A stretch of 25,730 nt of DNA from Candidatus Neoanaerotignum tabaqchaliae (GCA_904420235.1 CAJFUS010000109.1:1-25730); one strand, 5' to 3'; counted from the first letter of the stretch, positions 9,363 to 16,924 are shown. Notes: a model not told the origin generated them from the sequence alone. Program-made: numbers and translations.

Positions 9363-9431
9363 ATGACGTTATATACTGAAAACTTAATTATAATCGGCGG
9401 GAGTTTTATACCCGCCGTTTTTTATTTTTAA
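9363..9431 (+). CDS. Possible 22-residue leader peptide overlapping a hairpin
   Basis: An ATG at 9363 opens a 22-codon frame that ends with TAA at 9429-9431. AGG-CAGGT at 9348-9355 lies 8-15 bases ahead and could serve as ribosome binding site. The peptide is hydrophobic in its second half (IIIGGSFIPAVFYF). The frame runs right through the GC hairpin at 9395-9417 and its T-run, so translating ribosomes would interfere with that hairpin. It may be a regulatory leader of the NSS gene or chance; nothing in the peptide is recognised. Confidence 0.25.
   Translation: MTLYTENLIIIGGSFIPAVFYF
9395..9425 (+). terminator. GC-rich intrinsic terminator or attenuator
   Basis: Perfect 7-bp stem CGGCGGG (9395-9401) / CCCGCCG (9411-9417), a 9-nt loop and then TTTTTTA. 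It lies 137 bp beyond the ATPase stop and 57 bp before the NSS start, so it can end the ATPase transcript or act as an attenuator for the NSS gene. Confidence 0.8.
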
Positions 9432-9434
9432 TAA

Positions 9435-9450
9435 TACACTTTAAAGTGTA
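9435..9450. repeat. 16-bp perfect palindrome before the NSS transporter
   Basis: TACACTTTAAAGTGTA reads the same on both strands and lies 32 bp ahead of the NSS start, after the hairpin T-run. This is the form of an operator for a dimeric repressor; no regulator gene is adjacent. Confidence 0.55.
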
Positions 9451-9481
9451 AAAGGAATTGATTTTAAGGGGTGCGCTTTTT

Positions 9482-10846
9482 ATGGAAAAAAGGGAGAAAC
9501 TTGGCTCACGGCTTGGGTTTATACTTTTAAGCGCTGGCTGCGCCATAGGAATTGGAAATGTGTGGAGGTTTCCGTATATAACGGGACTTTACGGCGGCGG
9601 AGCTTTTGTGCTTATATACCTGTTTTTTCTTGTTGTTATGGGAATGCCAGTAATGACAATGGAGTTTGCCGTTGGAAGGGCAAGCAAAAAAAGTATAGCA
9701 AAGTCCTATACGGCCCTTGAAAAGCCGGGACAAAAGTGGCATATACACAGCTATTTTGCCATAGCCGGAAATTATCTGCTTATGATGTTTTATACAACCG
9801 TTACAGGCTGGATGCTGCACTATTTTTATCTTATGCTTACAGGGCAGTTTGCGGGAAAGGCCGTTGATGAGGTGAGTGCCATATTCTCCGGAATGCTCTC
9901 GCAGCCACTTGTTATGGGAGGGTGGATGATTTTTGTTGTTCTGGCCGGATTTGGAATATGTTCTATGGGTCTTCAAAGAGGTGTAGAGAAAGTAACCAAG
10001 GTTATGATGGTTTCTTTAATGGTTATAATGATAATTCTTGCCATAAACAGTATTATAACTCCAGGAAGCGCCGAGGGCCTTAAATTTTATCTTTTGCCAG
10101 ATTTTAACAGAATGGTAGAAGTTGGTGTATGGCCCACAATAGTAGCCGCCATGAACCAGTCATTTTTTACGTTAAGCCTTGGAATAGGGGCTATGGCCAT
10201 ATTTGGAAGCTACATAGGAAGGGAACACGCCCTTCTTGGGGAATCTTTAAGAATTGGCGTGCTTGATACATGTGTTGCCATAGTTGCGGGACTTATAATA
10301 TTTCCGGCTTGCTTTGCCTTTGGCATAGAGCCGGACAGCGGTCCTAATCTTATATTTATAACACTGCCTAATATGTTTAACAATATGCCCGCAGGAAGGA
10401 TATGGGGCGCGCTGTTTTTCATTTTTATGGCTTTTGCGGCTTTCTCAACGGTCTTAGCCGTTTTTGAGAACATAATATCATCGTCTATGGATATGTTTAA
10501 TTGCAGCAGAAAAAAGGCGTGTGCTGTTAATATAGTGCTTATTATTATACTCAGCCTTCCTTGTGTGCTTGGGTTTAATGTGCTTTCGTCAATTCAGCCG
10601 TTGGGAGAAGGGAGCACTATTATGGATTTTGAGGATTTTCTTGTAAGTAACCTTCTTCTTCCGCTTGGGTCTCTTGTATATCTTGTTTTCTGCGTAAGCC
10701 GTTACGGCTGGGGTTGGGACAACTATATTAAAGAAGCCAACACAGGAAGCGGAGCAAAAATTCCAAAATGGTGCAGATTTTATTTAACTTTTATAGTGCC
10801 GCTTCTTATACTGATTGTTTTCTTCCAAGGAATATTTAAGTTCTAA
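9482..10846 (+). CDS. Sodium-dependent NSS/SNF-family transporter
   Basis: A 454-residue member of the neurotransmitter:sodium symporter family, which in bacteria couples Na+ to amino acid uptake (LeuT, MhsT, Tyt1). The TM1 signature GNVWRFPY is at residues 25-32, just after the GxAIGIGN unwound segment that binds Na+ and substrate. TM7 reads FFTLSLGIGAMAIFGSY, and TM8 has Ser322-Thr323 in FAAFSTVLAVFE at the Na2-site position known from LeuT. The length fits an 11- to 12-TM bacterial form. The ATG at 9482 is preferred over the upstream TTG at 9458 because AAGGGG (9466-9471) precedes it and the family starts with a short basic head (MEKREKLGSR). The substrate cannot be named from sequence; an amino acid is likely. 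Its transcript may be controlled by the hairpin and palindromes just upstream. Confidence 0.92.
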   Translation: MEKREKLGSRLGFILLSAGCAIGIGNVWRFPYITGLYGGGAFVLIYLFFLVVMGMPVMTMEFAVGRASKKSIAKSYTALEKPGQKWHIHSYFAIAGNYLLMMFYTTVTGWMLHYFYLMLTGQFAGKAVDEVSAIFSGMLSQPLVMGGWMIFVVLAGFGICSMGLQRGVEKVTKVMMVSLMVIMIILAINSIITPGSAEGLKFYLLPDFNRMVEVGVWPTIVAAMNQSFFTLSLGIGAMAIFGSYIGREHALLGESLRIGVLDTCVAIVAGLIIFPACFAFGIEPDSGPNLIFITLPNMFNNMPAGRIWGALFFIFMAFAAFSTVLAVFENIISSSMDMFNCSRKKACAVNIVLIIILSLPCVLGFNVLSSIQPLGEGSTIMDFEDFLVSNLLLPLGSLVYLVFCVSRYGWGWDNYIKEANTGSGAKIPKWCRFYLTFIVPLLILIVFFQGIFKF

Positions 10847-10876
10847 AAAAAGCTCCGGATTTTTCCGGAGCTTTTT
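10844..10876. terminator. Bidirectional terminator between NSS gene and gntR
   Basis: Perfect 9-bp stem AGCTCCGGA (10851-10859) / TCCGGAGCT (10864-10872) with T-run on the right and A-run on the left, so it works for the NSS gene on the plus strand and for the regulator (stop at 10937) on the minus strand. Confidence 0.9.
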
Positions 10877-10936
10877 ATGTAGGTAAATTAACTTTAATTG
10901 TGTAATTAAAAAGGCTGAATTTTTAAGAGAGAAATC

Positions 10937-11626
10937 TTAAAGCATTTTCATTATTTTAATTGCATTATAAACATGGGTTTTTGAGTATATCTCTGCCCCT
11001 ACATAGTCTTTGTTTTTTATGCACTCCGCTATTTTTTTGTGATATATAACGGCGTTTTCCTTGAAGTCGTCTTTTATTTTCTCATCTTTCATAGAATAAT
11101 TTATTATAGTTATGGATTGATGAAGCAGCGGCATAAGCTGCTCGAATATTTTATTATGAGACGCCCTTGCTATGGCTTCATGAAAAAGTTTGTCCGATTC
11201 CATAAAAAGTTTTCCGTTTAAAATATCCTCTCGGCATTTCATTTCCGCCTCGAATATTTTCTCAATCTCTTCTTCGGTAGCAAATTCTATTGTTTGCTTT
11301 ATCATAGCCGGCTCAAGTATAAGTCTTATGTTAAGGGACTCCTTTAATGTTTCTTTTTTGTCGCTTAAATATAGCATATCAAATAGGTTTGACGCGGCTC
11401 CGGGATTTTCTTTAACAAATGTGCCTACACCTCGGCGTATCTCAAGAATATTTCCTGATATAAGTATTTTAACGGCTTCACGTATGGAAGTGCGGCTTAC
11501 AGACAGCTCTTTAGACAGGTCGCTTTCATTGGGGAGTTTTTGACCGGGCGAATATATTCCTTCATCAAGTATCATGTGTTTTAGTTTTTCAGCGGTTTCC
11601 TCGGATAAAGAGACATATTTTCTCAA
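10937..11626 (-). CDS. GntR-family regulator with FCD ligand domain
   Basis: A 229-residue FadR-type regulator. Residues about 6-72 form the winged helix-turn-helix (PGQKLPNESDLSKELSVSRT, then IRRGVGTFV). Residues about 95-225 form an all-helical FCD domain with Asp145 and His149 (DKLFH), His196 and His218, which match the Asp-x3-His/His/His metal set of this subfamily; such metals usually help bind a carboxylate ligand. The start is TTG, with GGAGGTG (minus strand, 11634-11640) seven bases ahead. It diverges from the TRAP/LarA-like operon, and repeated palindromic elements fill the shared region, so it is probably the local regulator of that operon and of itself. The inducer is probably the transported acid or a product of it (inference). 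Confidence 0.93.
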   Translation of the reverse strand: MRKYVSLSEETAEKLKHMILDEGIYSPGQKLPNESDLSKELSVSRTSIREAVKILISGNILEIRRGVGTFVKENPGAASNLFDMLYLSDKKETLKESLNIRLILEPAMIKQTIEFATEEEIEKIFEAEMKCREDILNGKLFMESDKLFHEAIARASHNKIFEQLMPLLHQSITIINYSMKDEKIKDDFKENAVIYHKKIAECIKNKDYVGAEIYSKTHVYNAIKIMKML

Positions 11627-11653
11627 GTTATGTCACCTCCAATTTTCTATTTT

Positions 11654-11671
11654 GTATAGTGAACATTATAC
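11654..11671. promoter_or_regulatory. Palindrome over the gntR -10: possible autoregulatory operator
   Basis: GTATA-N-TG-AA-CA-N-TATAC is an 18-bp imperfect palindrome (11654-11671) that covers the -10 of the minus-strand gntR promoter. It shares the ATAGT core with the ACATAGTATGT elements on the dctP side but has different symmetry. Confidence 0.45.
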
Positions 11672-11693
11672 TGCGTGTAATATTTAATTTCAA
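11665..11693 (-). promoter_or_regulatory. gntR promoter
   Basis: On the minus strand TTGAAA (11693-11688), a 17-bp spacer and a consensus TATAAT (11670-11665). The start point would fall near 11658, about 30 bases before the TTG start codon. Confidence 0.75.
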
Positions 11694-11944
11694 CAAAAAT
11701 ACCCTATTAGAGACATAATTTGATACAAGCGCATCAAAGACATACTATCTTTAAAAATTAAACATCATATGATAATAAATATTCAAAAATATAACATAGT
11801 ATGTCATATGTCTTATAAAATATTAGGGTGGGGGGAGCATTTAGTTATAATTACAATAAAAATTAGGTATATTTTAAAACTTGTCCAAAAATATTATAAA
11901 AAATTATATAAAATTACGAAAAATATGTATAAATTGAAATGTGA

Positions 11945-11973
11945 TTGACATAGTATGAGGTATATGATATTCT
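11945..11973 (+). promoter_or_regulatory. Promoter of the TRAP operon
   Basis: Consensus TTGACA (11945-11950), a 17-bp spacer and TATTCT (11968-11973). One ATAGTAT element overlaps the -35 and spacer and the next covers the expected start point (about 11980), the layout of a repressed promoter. Confidence 0.65.
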
Positions 11974-12048
11974 TAATACACATAGTATTACTGCTTGTAT
12001 AAAAGATACGAGATAGTATGTCATATTGTTAAAAGGGGGAATTAAGTT

Positions 12049-13185
12049 ATGAAGAAGGGTTTAAGGATTACAGCAATTATCGCGTCATTAGTGATAGCTT
12101 CTGGAGCGGTTGCAGGTTGCGGTTCTTCGGCGGAGGCGTCAGCATCAGGTGAGAGTGTTGACGGCGGTGAAACTAAAACGGAAATACTTCTTGCCTCGCA
12201 CCCATTTAACGACACACACCCGTGGCAGCTGGGCCTTGAGTATCTTGGGGACCTTTTATATGAAAGAACCGACGGAAGATACGATGTAGAGGCTCACCCC
12301 TCTGGCTCCCTTTCGGGTGGAAGCAACCGCTCCATAGTTGAGATGACAGGAACAGGTGCTTTGCAGATAATGATACATTCTGGATTAAGCTATCAGGGCT
12401 TTGATGAAAAATATGCAGCTCTTTCCTTGCCGTTTATGTTTCCGGACAGAGAAACAGGGTTTGAGGTAATGAACAACACGGATATAGGAAAAGAGGCTAT
12501 GACATGGCTTGAGGATAACGGCTGTATATCATTTGCTGTGTGTGAAAACGGAATGAGGTGGCTTACAAATTCCAAACGGAAGGTAGAAACTCCCGATGAC
12601 ATGAAGGGACTTAAATTAAGGGTGCCGGAGGCCAACTCTCTTGTGGATTCTTTTAAAATATGGGGAGCTGACCCAACCATATTAAATATGTCCGAGGTCT
12701 ACACTTCGATACAGCAGGGAACGGTTGACGGTCAGGAAAATCCAGTAGCTGTTATAGACTCAAATAAGCTTTATGAAGTTTGCCCGTATATTACCGACTG
12801 GACTTATTGCTGGGACCCGGCTTTTATAATGTTTAACAAAGCTTTTATAGACGGACTTTCGGAGGATGATAAAGAAATATTCGTTCAGACGTCAAAAGAT
12901 GCGGCGCAGTATATAAATCAGCTTATAGCCGAAGCTGATGCCGAGAATATACAAACATTTAAGGACTATGGCTGTGAGGTAACAACATTAACACCTGAAC
13001 AGGAAGCTGTGTTTAGGGAAATGGTTGAACCTGTTTATGAAGAGTATAGAGAAAAATTGGGCAGTGACCTTGTAGACGGACTTATACAGGCCGTTGAAGA
13101 GGCAAAAGAAAAGGTTCATGGAAACAGCGAAAGCGCTTCGTTATCAAATTCATCAAGGGTGGAATCTTCTGAAACCGCTGCGTGA
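12049..13185 (+). CDS. dctP: TRAP transporter substrate-binding lipoprotein (DctP family)
   Basis: A 378-residue extracytoplasmic binding protein. A signal peptide ends in the lipobox VAGC with Cys24 as the lipid anchor, followed by a Ser/Ala/Gly linker, as expected in a cell without an outer membrane. Arg191 in LKLRVPEAN is the conserved arginine that in characterised DctP proteins binds the ligand carboxylate, and the MSEVYTSIQQGTVDGQENP segment is a family signature. The substrate is therefore probably an organic or sugar acid; which one is unknown. The C-terminus carries a Ser-rich tail (about the last 20 residues) beyond the usual fold. GGGGGA precedes the ATG. It is the first gene of the operon, and a hairpin after it may lower expression of the membrane subunits relative to it. 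Confidence 0.93.
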   Translation: MKKGLRITAIIASLVIASGAVAGCGSSAEASASGESVDGGETKTEILLASHPFNDTHPWQLGLEYLGDLLYERTDGRYDVEAHPSGSLSGGSNRSIVEMTGTGALQIMIHSGLSYQGFDEKYAALSLPFMFPDRETGFEVMNNTDIGKEAMTWLEDNGCISFAVCENGMRWLTNSKRKVETPDDMKGLKLRVPEANSLVDSFKIWGADPTILNMSEVYTSIQQGTVDGQENPVAVIDSNKLYEVCPYITDWTYCWDPAFIMFNKAFIDGLSEDDKEIFVQTSKDAAQYINQLIAEADAENIQTFKDYGCEVTTLTPEQEAVFREMVEPVYEEYREKLGSDLVDGLIQAVEEAKEKVHGNSESASLSNSSRVESSETAA

Positions 13186-13232
13186 ATGTAAAACTTAATA
13201 TGGAAATGTTTTAGCATTTATTAGGCTTATAT

Positions 13233-13266
13233 AAGAGGTTGGGTGTGGGCCTAACCTCTTGTTTTT
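13233..13266 (+). terminator. Intra-operon hairpin between dctP and dctQ
   Basis: AAGAGGTTGGG (13233-13243) pairs with CCTAACCTCTT region 13250-13260 (11 bp with one G-U), a 6-nt loop and then GTTTTT. This is terminator-like but inside an operon, consistent with partial termination giving more binding protein than permease. Confidence 0.75.
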
Positions 13267-13289
13267 ATATTAAAAAGGAGAGGAGTATT

Positions 13290-13805
13290 ATGAAAGACAA
13301 CGTTTTTTTGAAAATATTTAATCATATTGAGGAAGGCCTGCTTTGCTGTTCTTTTACTATAATGACAGTGGTCTGCTTTGTTCAAGTAATAACAAGATAT
13401 GTTTTTCACTACTCAATGCCTTGGTCTGAGGAGCTTTTAAGAGCGCTCTTTGTTTGGAGTTCGTGCCTTGGAATAAGTCTTGGTTTCAGAACAAGAAGCC
13501 ATATGGGTGTTGACGCCATTGTGGGAGTCCTGCCTAAAAAGGCAAAAAATATAGTATCAATGGCGGCATATGTTATAACAATAGCCTTTTGTGTTGCCAT
13601 GATATATTATTCAGCTGGAGTTACAATGCAGCAATTCAGCACAGGTCAAAAGACCATAGCTATGGGACTTCCGGTATGGATGGTGTCAATATCTCTTATA
13701 GTAGGCTTTGCTTTAACAATAGTTAGAATTATACAGGTTATAATTGAGGATGTGAAAAATAAAGGCAAAAATGACAGCACTCATATTTCAGAGGGTTTGC
13801 TTTAA
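13290..13805 (+). CDS. dctQ: TRAP transporter small membrane subunit (DctQ family)
   Basis: A 171-residue protein with four predicted membrane segments. The segment PWSEELLRALFVWSSCLGISLGF is typical of DctQ subunits (W-x-EE-x2-R, then W, then a Gly-rich stretch). The start is the ATG at 13290, preceded by AAGGAGAGGAG; earlier in-frame codons lie inside the hairpin upstream of it. It forms the membrane complex with the large subunit that starts 15 bp downstream. TRAP systems are driven by a sodium gradient, not ATP. Confidence 0.92.
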   Translation: MKDNVFLKIFNHIEEGLLCCSFTIMTVVCFVQVITRYVFHYSMPWSEELLRALFVWSSCLGISLGFRTRSHMGVDAIVGVLPKKAKNIVSMAAYVITIAFCVAMIYYSAGVTMQQFSTGQKTIAMGLPVWMVSISLIVGFALTIVRIIQVIIEDVKNKGKNDSTHISEGLL

Positions 13806-13820
13806 CGGGGAGGTGTTTTT

Positions 13821-15119
13821 ATGTCGCCTATGGTATATATAGTTTTAATTACTTTTGTAATTTTTCTTGTTATAAATGTTCCAATAGCCGTAAGTCTTGG
13901 TTTTTCGTCACTTATAGCGATAGTGGTTGTTGGAAAGCTTCCGGCAACGCTTGTGCCGCAGCTTGTTTACGCCGCGTCGGATTCATACTCTCTTATAGCT
14001 ATCCCGTTTTTTATGCTGGCCGGCTCTCTCATGGAAACAGGCGGACTGTCTAAACGGCTTATAGACTTTGCCGACGAGATTGTAGGTTCAGTTCCAGGCG
14101 GTCTTGGAGTTATAGCAATTTTAACAAGTATGTTTTTTGCGGCCATATCGGGCTCCGGACCTGCAACAGTTGCGGCCCTTGGCGGAATACTTATACCGGC
14201 TATGAAAGAGGCTAAATATGACATAAGATACGCCGCGGCTCTTATGGCAACAGCCGGCGCCATAGGAATTATAATACCTCCAAGCATACCTATGATTGTT
14301 TATGCCGTCCAGGCGGAGGTTTCTGTTGGAAATATGTTTATGGGAGGTTTTATACCGGGATTTTTATTTGGCATAGCCCTTATAATACTTAATTTTATAA
14401 TATCAAAAAAACATGGATACAAGGGCGTTAAAAGGGAAAGAAACTTAAAAACAATATGGCGTGCCTTTAAAAGTGCGTTTTTCGCTTTGCTTATGCCGGT
14501 AATAATACTTGGAGGTATTTACGGAGGAGTTTTTACGCCGACTGAGGCTGCTGGCGTGTCGGTTGTTTACGGATTTATAGTGGGCGCTTTCTTTTACAAA
14601 GAGCTTAAATTTAAAGATGTGCCATCCATGCTTGTTAAAGCAGCCATAGGTTCTGCTACTGTTCTTTTCATAATAATGGGGGCTTCGGCATTTTCATACA
14701 TAATAGTAAGTCAGGGTGTTCCGGCGGCTCTTGTTAAATGGGTAAGCGCAGCCACAAGCAATAAATTTATTATACTTCTTCTTATAAATATACTTCTTCT
14801 TATAGCGGGCTGTTTCCTTGATGCCAGCTCGGCTATTATAGTGCTTGTTCCGCTCCTCCTTCCATTGGCTACGGCTGTGGGGGTAAATCCTCTGCACTTT
14901 GGAATAATAATGGTTGTTAACTTGGCCATTGGCCTTATAACCCCGCCGGTTGGTCTTGACCTTTTTGTTGCCTGCAACATAGCCAAAATAAATATAAGCG
15001 ATATAGTAAAAGCTCTTTTGCCTTTGCTTGTGGCTACGCTTGTAGCTCTTATGCTTATTACCTATATACCGGAAATATCGCTTTGCATACCAAGGCTTTT
15101 TGGAGCCGCTGGAGTTTAA
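13821..15119 (+). CDS. dctM: TRAP transporter large membrane subunit (DctM family)
   Basis: A 432-residue, about 12-TM permease of the DctM family, usual length. Family signatures visible are SYSLIAIPFFMLAGSLM (about 54-70), SGSGPATVAALGGILIPAM and GIIIPPSIPMIVYAV in the first half, and GLITPPVGLDLFV in the second half, the repeated discontinuous hairpins of this fold that hold sodium and substrate. GGGGAGGTG precedes the ATG. It stands between dctQ and the LarA-like gene (20 bp), so transporter and enzyme are co-transcribed and the enzyme probably acts on what is imported. Confidence 0.94.
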   Translation: MSPMVYIVLITFVIFLVINVPIAVSLGFSSLIAIVVVGKLPATLVPQLVYAASDSYSLIAIPFFMLAGSLMETGGLSKRLIDFADEIVGSVPGGLGVIAILTSMFFAAISGSGPATVAALGGILIPAMKEAKYDIRYAAALMATAGAIGIIIPPSIPMIVYAVQAEVSVGNMFMGGFIPGFLFGIALIILNFIISKKHGYKGVKRERNLKTIWRAFKSAFFALLMPVIILGGIYGGVFTPTEAAGVSVVYGFIVGAFFYKELKFKDVPSMLVKAAIGSATVLFIIMGASAFSYIIVSQGVPAALVKWVSAATSNKFIILLLINILLLIAGCFLDASSAIIVLVPLLLPLATAVGVNPLHFGIIMVVNLAIGLITPPVGLDLFVACNIAKINISDIVKALLPLLVATLVALMLITYIPEISLCIPRLFGAAGV

Positions 15120-15139
15120 TAAAAGGGGAGGCGTTTTAA

Positions 15140-16441
15140 ATGGAAGAAAGAGTTATAACAAATCTTTTAAAAGACGTTAAAATACCTAAAATGGTTAAGG
15201 TCCGTCAAAAGTTTGAACGCAACAGGATAAATAAAGACGACATACCAAATGTTATATTCTCTCAGCTGGAAAATGAGAAATTCTCAAGCCTTATTAAACC
15301 TGGTATGAAAATATGTATAACTTGCGGCAGCAGAGGAATAAGCAATATACCTCTTATAATAAAAACCATAGCCGATTTTTGCAAAAACAAAGGAGCTTTA
15401 CCCTTTGTGATTCCGGCAATGGGCAGCCATGGAGGAGCAACAGCCCAAGGCCAAAGGGATATATTAACATCTCTTGGCGTAACCGAAGAAACAATTGGCT
15501 GTGAGATTAAATCATCTATGGAAACGGTTGTTGTTGGCCATACGGTTGTTGGAGATATACGTCCGGAAGAGGTTGAAGTTAGAATTGATAAAAACGCCTA
15601 TGAGGCTGACGGAATAATTTTATGCGGAAGAATAAAAGCCCACACGGCCTTTAGAGGCAAATATGAAAGCGGACTTATGAAAATGATGACAATAGGTTTG
15701 GGAAAGCAGGAGGGCGCCGAAAGCTGCCACAAAAATGGGTTTAAATATATGGCCCGCTTGGTGCCGGAGTTTGGAAGAATTATAATGAAAAACGCGCCTA
15801 TATTATTTGGTTTGGCCATACTTGAAAACAGCTTTGACGAAACATGCCGAATTATTGCCATGACGCCTGATGAAATAGACAAACATGAACCTGAACTTTT
15901 AAAAGAGTCGTTCCAGTATCTTCCCAAAATATTAATTGATGAATGCGATGTGCTTATTGTTGACGAGTTTGGCAAAAATATAAGCGGCGAGGGAATGGAC
16001 CCAAATGTTACGGGAGCTTTTGCCACTGAATACGCGTCAGGAGGAATAAAGGCGCAGAAAAGAGCGGTTTTAAGGCTTACAGAAGAAACCCATGGAAACG
16101 CTCATGGAATAGGCCTTGCTGACGCTGTGAGCCGAAAATTGTTTGATAACATGGATTTTGAAATAACATATCCCAACAGCATAACTTCAACAGTGCTTGA
16201 TTTTTCAAAGGTTCCTGTGGTTATGATAAACGATAAGGAAACCTTTCAGGTTTGTATAAAAACATGCACCGAAATAGATAAAGAAAAAGTTAGAATAGTA
16301 AGAGTTAAAAATACTCTTGATTTGGAATACATATACGTATCGGAAGGCATGATTGAAGATATAAAGAAAAATCCACGGCTTGAGATATGCTCGGAGCCAG
16401 AAGAACTTGTTTTTGACAGTTATGGAAATTTGAATATTTAA
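15140..16441 (+). CDS. LarA-superfamily protein (lactate-racemase-like, DUF2088)
   Basis: A 433-residue protein with a lactate-racemase N-terminal type fold. LarA is a nickel-pincer-nucleotide enzyme that racemises lactate; other family members act on malate and related hydroxy acids. Possible active-site equivalents are Arg65 (CGSRGIS), His97 (GSHGGAT), His168 (IKAHTAF), Lys181 (GLMKMMT) and His197 (ESCHKNG). The gaps Arg-His (32) and Lys-His (16) nearly equal those between Arg75-His108 (33) and Lys184-His200 (16) in the Lactobacillus enzyme. Motifs differ from true LarA (SHGGAT instead of THRP), so the substrate is likely not lactate. No larB, larC or larE cofactor gene is in the window. 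GGGGAGG precedes the ATG; it is the last gene of the TRAP operon. Substrate unknown; a 2-hydroxy acid or sugar acid is inferred from context. Confidence 0.8.
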   Translation: MEERVITNLLKDVKIPKMVKVRQKFERNRINKDDIPNVIFSQLENEKFSSLIKPGMKICITCGSRGISNIPLIIKTIADFCKNKGALPFVIPAMGSHGGATAQGQRDILTSLGVTEETIGCEIKSSMETVVVGHTVVGDIRPEEVEVRIDKNAYEADGIILCGRIKAHTAFRGKYESGLMKMMTIGLGKQEGAESCHKNGFKYMARLVPEFGRIIMKNAPILFGLAILENSFDETCRIIAMTPDEIDKHEPELLKESFQYLPKILIDECDVLIVDEFGKNISGEGMDPNVTGAFATEYASGGIKAQKRAVLRLTEETHGNAHGIGLADAVSRKLFDNMDFEITYPNSITSTVLDFSKVPVVMINDKETFQVCIKTCTEIDKEKVRIVRVKNTLDLEYIYVSEGMIEDIKKNPRLEICSEPEELVFDSYGNLNI

Positions 16442-16470
16442 GTGGTTTTAAAAGCATAAGTTTTACAATA

Positions 16471-16509
16471 GGTCGCTGCCCGCATTCTGGGCGGCGGCCT
16501 TAAATTTTG
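16471..16509 (+). terminator. Terminator of the TRAP/LarA-like operon
   Basis: GGTCGCTGCCC (16471-16481) pairs with GGGCGGCGGCC (16489-16499) over 11 bp with two G-U pairs and a 7-nt loop, followed by a broken T-run (TTAAATTTT). It lies 30 bp after the stop. Confidence 0.75.
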
Positions 16510-16924
16510 AGTTTTTCATTTTGCATAATGATGAAAACTGAATTGATACATTAAATTACGTTGGTGTCTTAAATAAATGAAGTAAAAATATAAAAAGTTT
16601 ATTATGTTTAAAGATGGCAAATTTAATTGGTTTGCCGGCTTAAATACGATAAGCGGCATAATAGGATAGGGAATGTTGTTTTGCCTAAATCAACGTTAAA
16701 TATAGGCGCTTATAGTGATTTTTTAGGTAAGAGTTTTGATATAAATCAATTTTTATACACAATGAGTACAAGCGGAATAGAATCTTTGATATGCCTTTAT
16801 ATTTGTATTCTGCCAAAGTTTTGGGTTAGATATATATTTGTTTAAGTAAGGCATGCCATAATTTTTATATTTTAGTTGATAAATATGGCGGAATTAATAT
16901 TTTAAAAAAATTTTCAAAAGCATA

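Larger units (their letters stand above)
11627..12048. promoter_or_regulatory. Divergent control region with five ATAGTAT elements
   Basis: A 422-bp gene-free region between gntR and dctP. The ACATAGTATGT-like element occurs at 11740-11750 (inverted), 11794-11804 (perfect, ACATA-G-TATGT), 11948-11958, 11980-11990 and 12011-12021. The copies at 11796 and 12013 share the 14-mer ATAGTATGTCATAT. The last three are spaced 32 and 31 bp, three helical turns. Also present are ATCATATGAT (11764-11773) and TTTGAT-N8-ATCAAA (11719-11738). The rest is AT-rich with no reading frame I would defend. Likely a cooperative operator array for the adjacent regulator. Confidence 0.65.

Noticed and set aside
9458..9481. 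TTG start for the NSS transporter
   Set aside because: Its spacing to a ribosome site is poor, whereas the ATG at 9482 has AAGGGG ahead and gives the usual family N-terminus.
11827..11838. G-rich tract GGGTGGGGGG as a G-quadruplex
   Set aside because: Only two G-runs are present, too few for an intramolecular quadruplex.
13239..13289. Upstream start for the DctQ subunit
   Set aside because: The codon falls inside the intra-operon hairpin and has no ribosome site, while AAGGAGAGGAG stands before the ATG at 13290.
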